DNA of 49,593 bases from Saccoglossus kowalevskii (lineage: Eukaryota; Hemichordata; Enteropneusta; Harrimaniidae), in NCBI RefSeq assembly GCF_000003605.2, contig NW_003132863.1, positions 1 through 49,593 on the forward strand, given 5' to 3'. This document shows, one piece after another, positions 49,331 through 49,593 of the stretch. The position numbers and the translations under genes are program-made. The notes below the pieces were generated by a model that did no database searches, had not been told where the DNA came from, and worked only from the letters and a program-made list of their open reading frames with translations. Position 1 is the first letter of the stretch; each line of letters starts with the position of its first letter.

Positions 49331-49593
49331 TGAAAATAATGTGCATGAAATGCCATTCAGCAGTCACGGTGTTTCCTTAGACCACATTCAAAGCATTTCC
49401 TCGTAAAAACACACTAAAATATTAGCAATTTTTATTTCAAGACATCAAAAGGAACATTATAAGACAATGTATATCTTTTTTTCACCACATGTCACCAAGA
49501 TATTAAGATATATCGCTGCCACAGGAAACAACAGTAAATGCCCTAAACAAACAAAGCATGTTATTTCACTATATTTTATTGATCGATTTTCTT

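Noticed and set aside
1-49593. CRISPR arrays, operons or bacterial-type systems
   Set aside because: The window is eukaryotic (spliced genes, SINEs, MITEs); the tandem arrays lack repeat-spacer structure.

Overview
This is a metazoan nuclear genomic fragment: AT-rich, intron-rich, full of short repeats, with one assembly gap (N run 10494-10659). Most open frames in it are chance or satellite frames. Two real multi-exon genes can be reconstructed, both largely from exons shorter than 220 bp. The first is a D-type cyclin on the + strand (coding exons 26840-34948, 289 aa). It is very close to vertebrate cyclin D2/D1 in sequence and length and has a five-exon layout. The second is a GDP-fucose protein O-fucosyltransferase-like gene on the - strand (exons 46911-41477, at least 390 aa). 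The two genes converge. The vertebrate-like cyclin D, the mid-size introns and the MITE/SINE content suggest an invertebrate deuterostome, perhaps a hemichordate. That placement is inference only.

Layout. 1-16.8 kb: AT-rich, no supportable coding exon. It holds a 17-bp minisatellite (about 560-1255), a hairpin-rich MITE (about 4575-5095), a 16-bp minisatellite (about 11336-11620), and MITEs at 14292-14530 and 15290-15473. 16.8-26.8 kb: richer in CpG, with YY1-type ATGGCG boxes, a possible short first exon behind an RFX-like box (19705), and a 167-bp duplication carrying E-boxes and an E2F-like site about 2.6 kb upstream of cyclin D. 26.8-36.8 kb: cyclin D. A SINE with a perfect 11-bp target duplication sits in intron 4, and the 3' UTR of about 1.8 kb contains five X-box-like palindromes. 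36.8-41.1 kb: intergenic mosaic of a palindromic element, a heat-shock-element cluster with a TATA box, two TA-flanked inverted-repeat elements, a longer Tc1/mariner-like non-autonomous element of about 1.3 kb, and a compact 52-codon ORF with its own promoter-like sites. 41.4-46.9 kb: the O-fucosyltransferase-like gene. Its large first visible intron is filled by a 24-copy 44-bp minisatellite, a SINE and a degenerate satellite whose units resemble the gene's own exon-end/splice-donor junction. 46.9-49.6 kb: no exon recognised; a CCAAT-TATA promoter-like block lies near 49.2 kb.

Functionally the two genes are unrelated: a nuclear G1 regulator (CDK4/6 partner, Rb-binding) and a predicted secretory-pathway glycosyltransferase with many N-glycosylation sequons. 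The most distinctive observations are the satellite related to a splice junction, the X-box palindromes in the cyclin D 3' UTR, the HSE cluster, and the compact 52-codon ORF.
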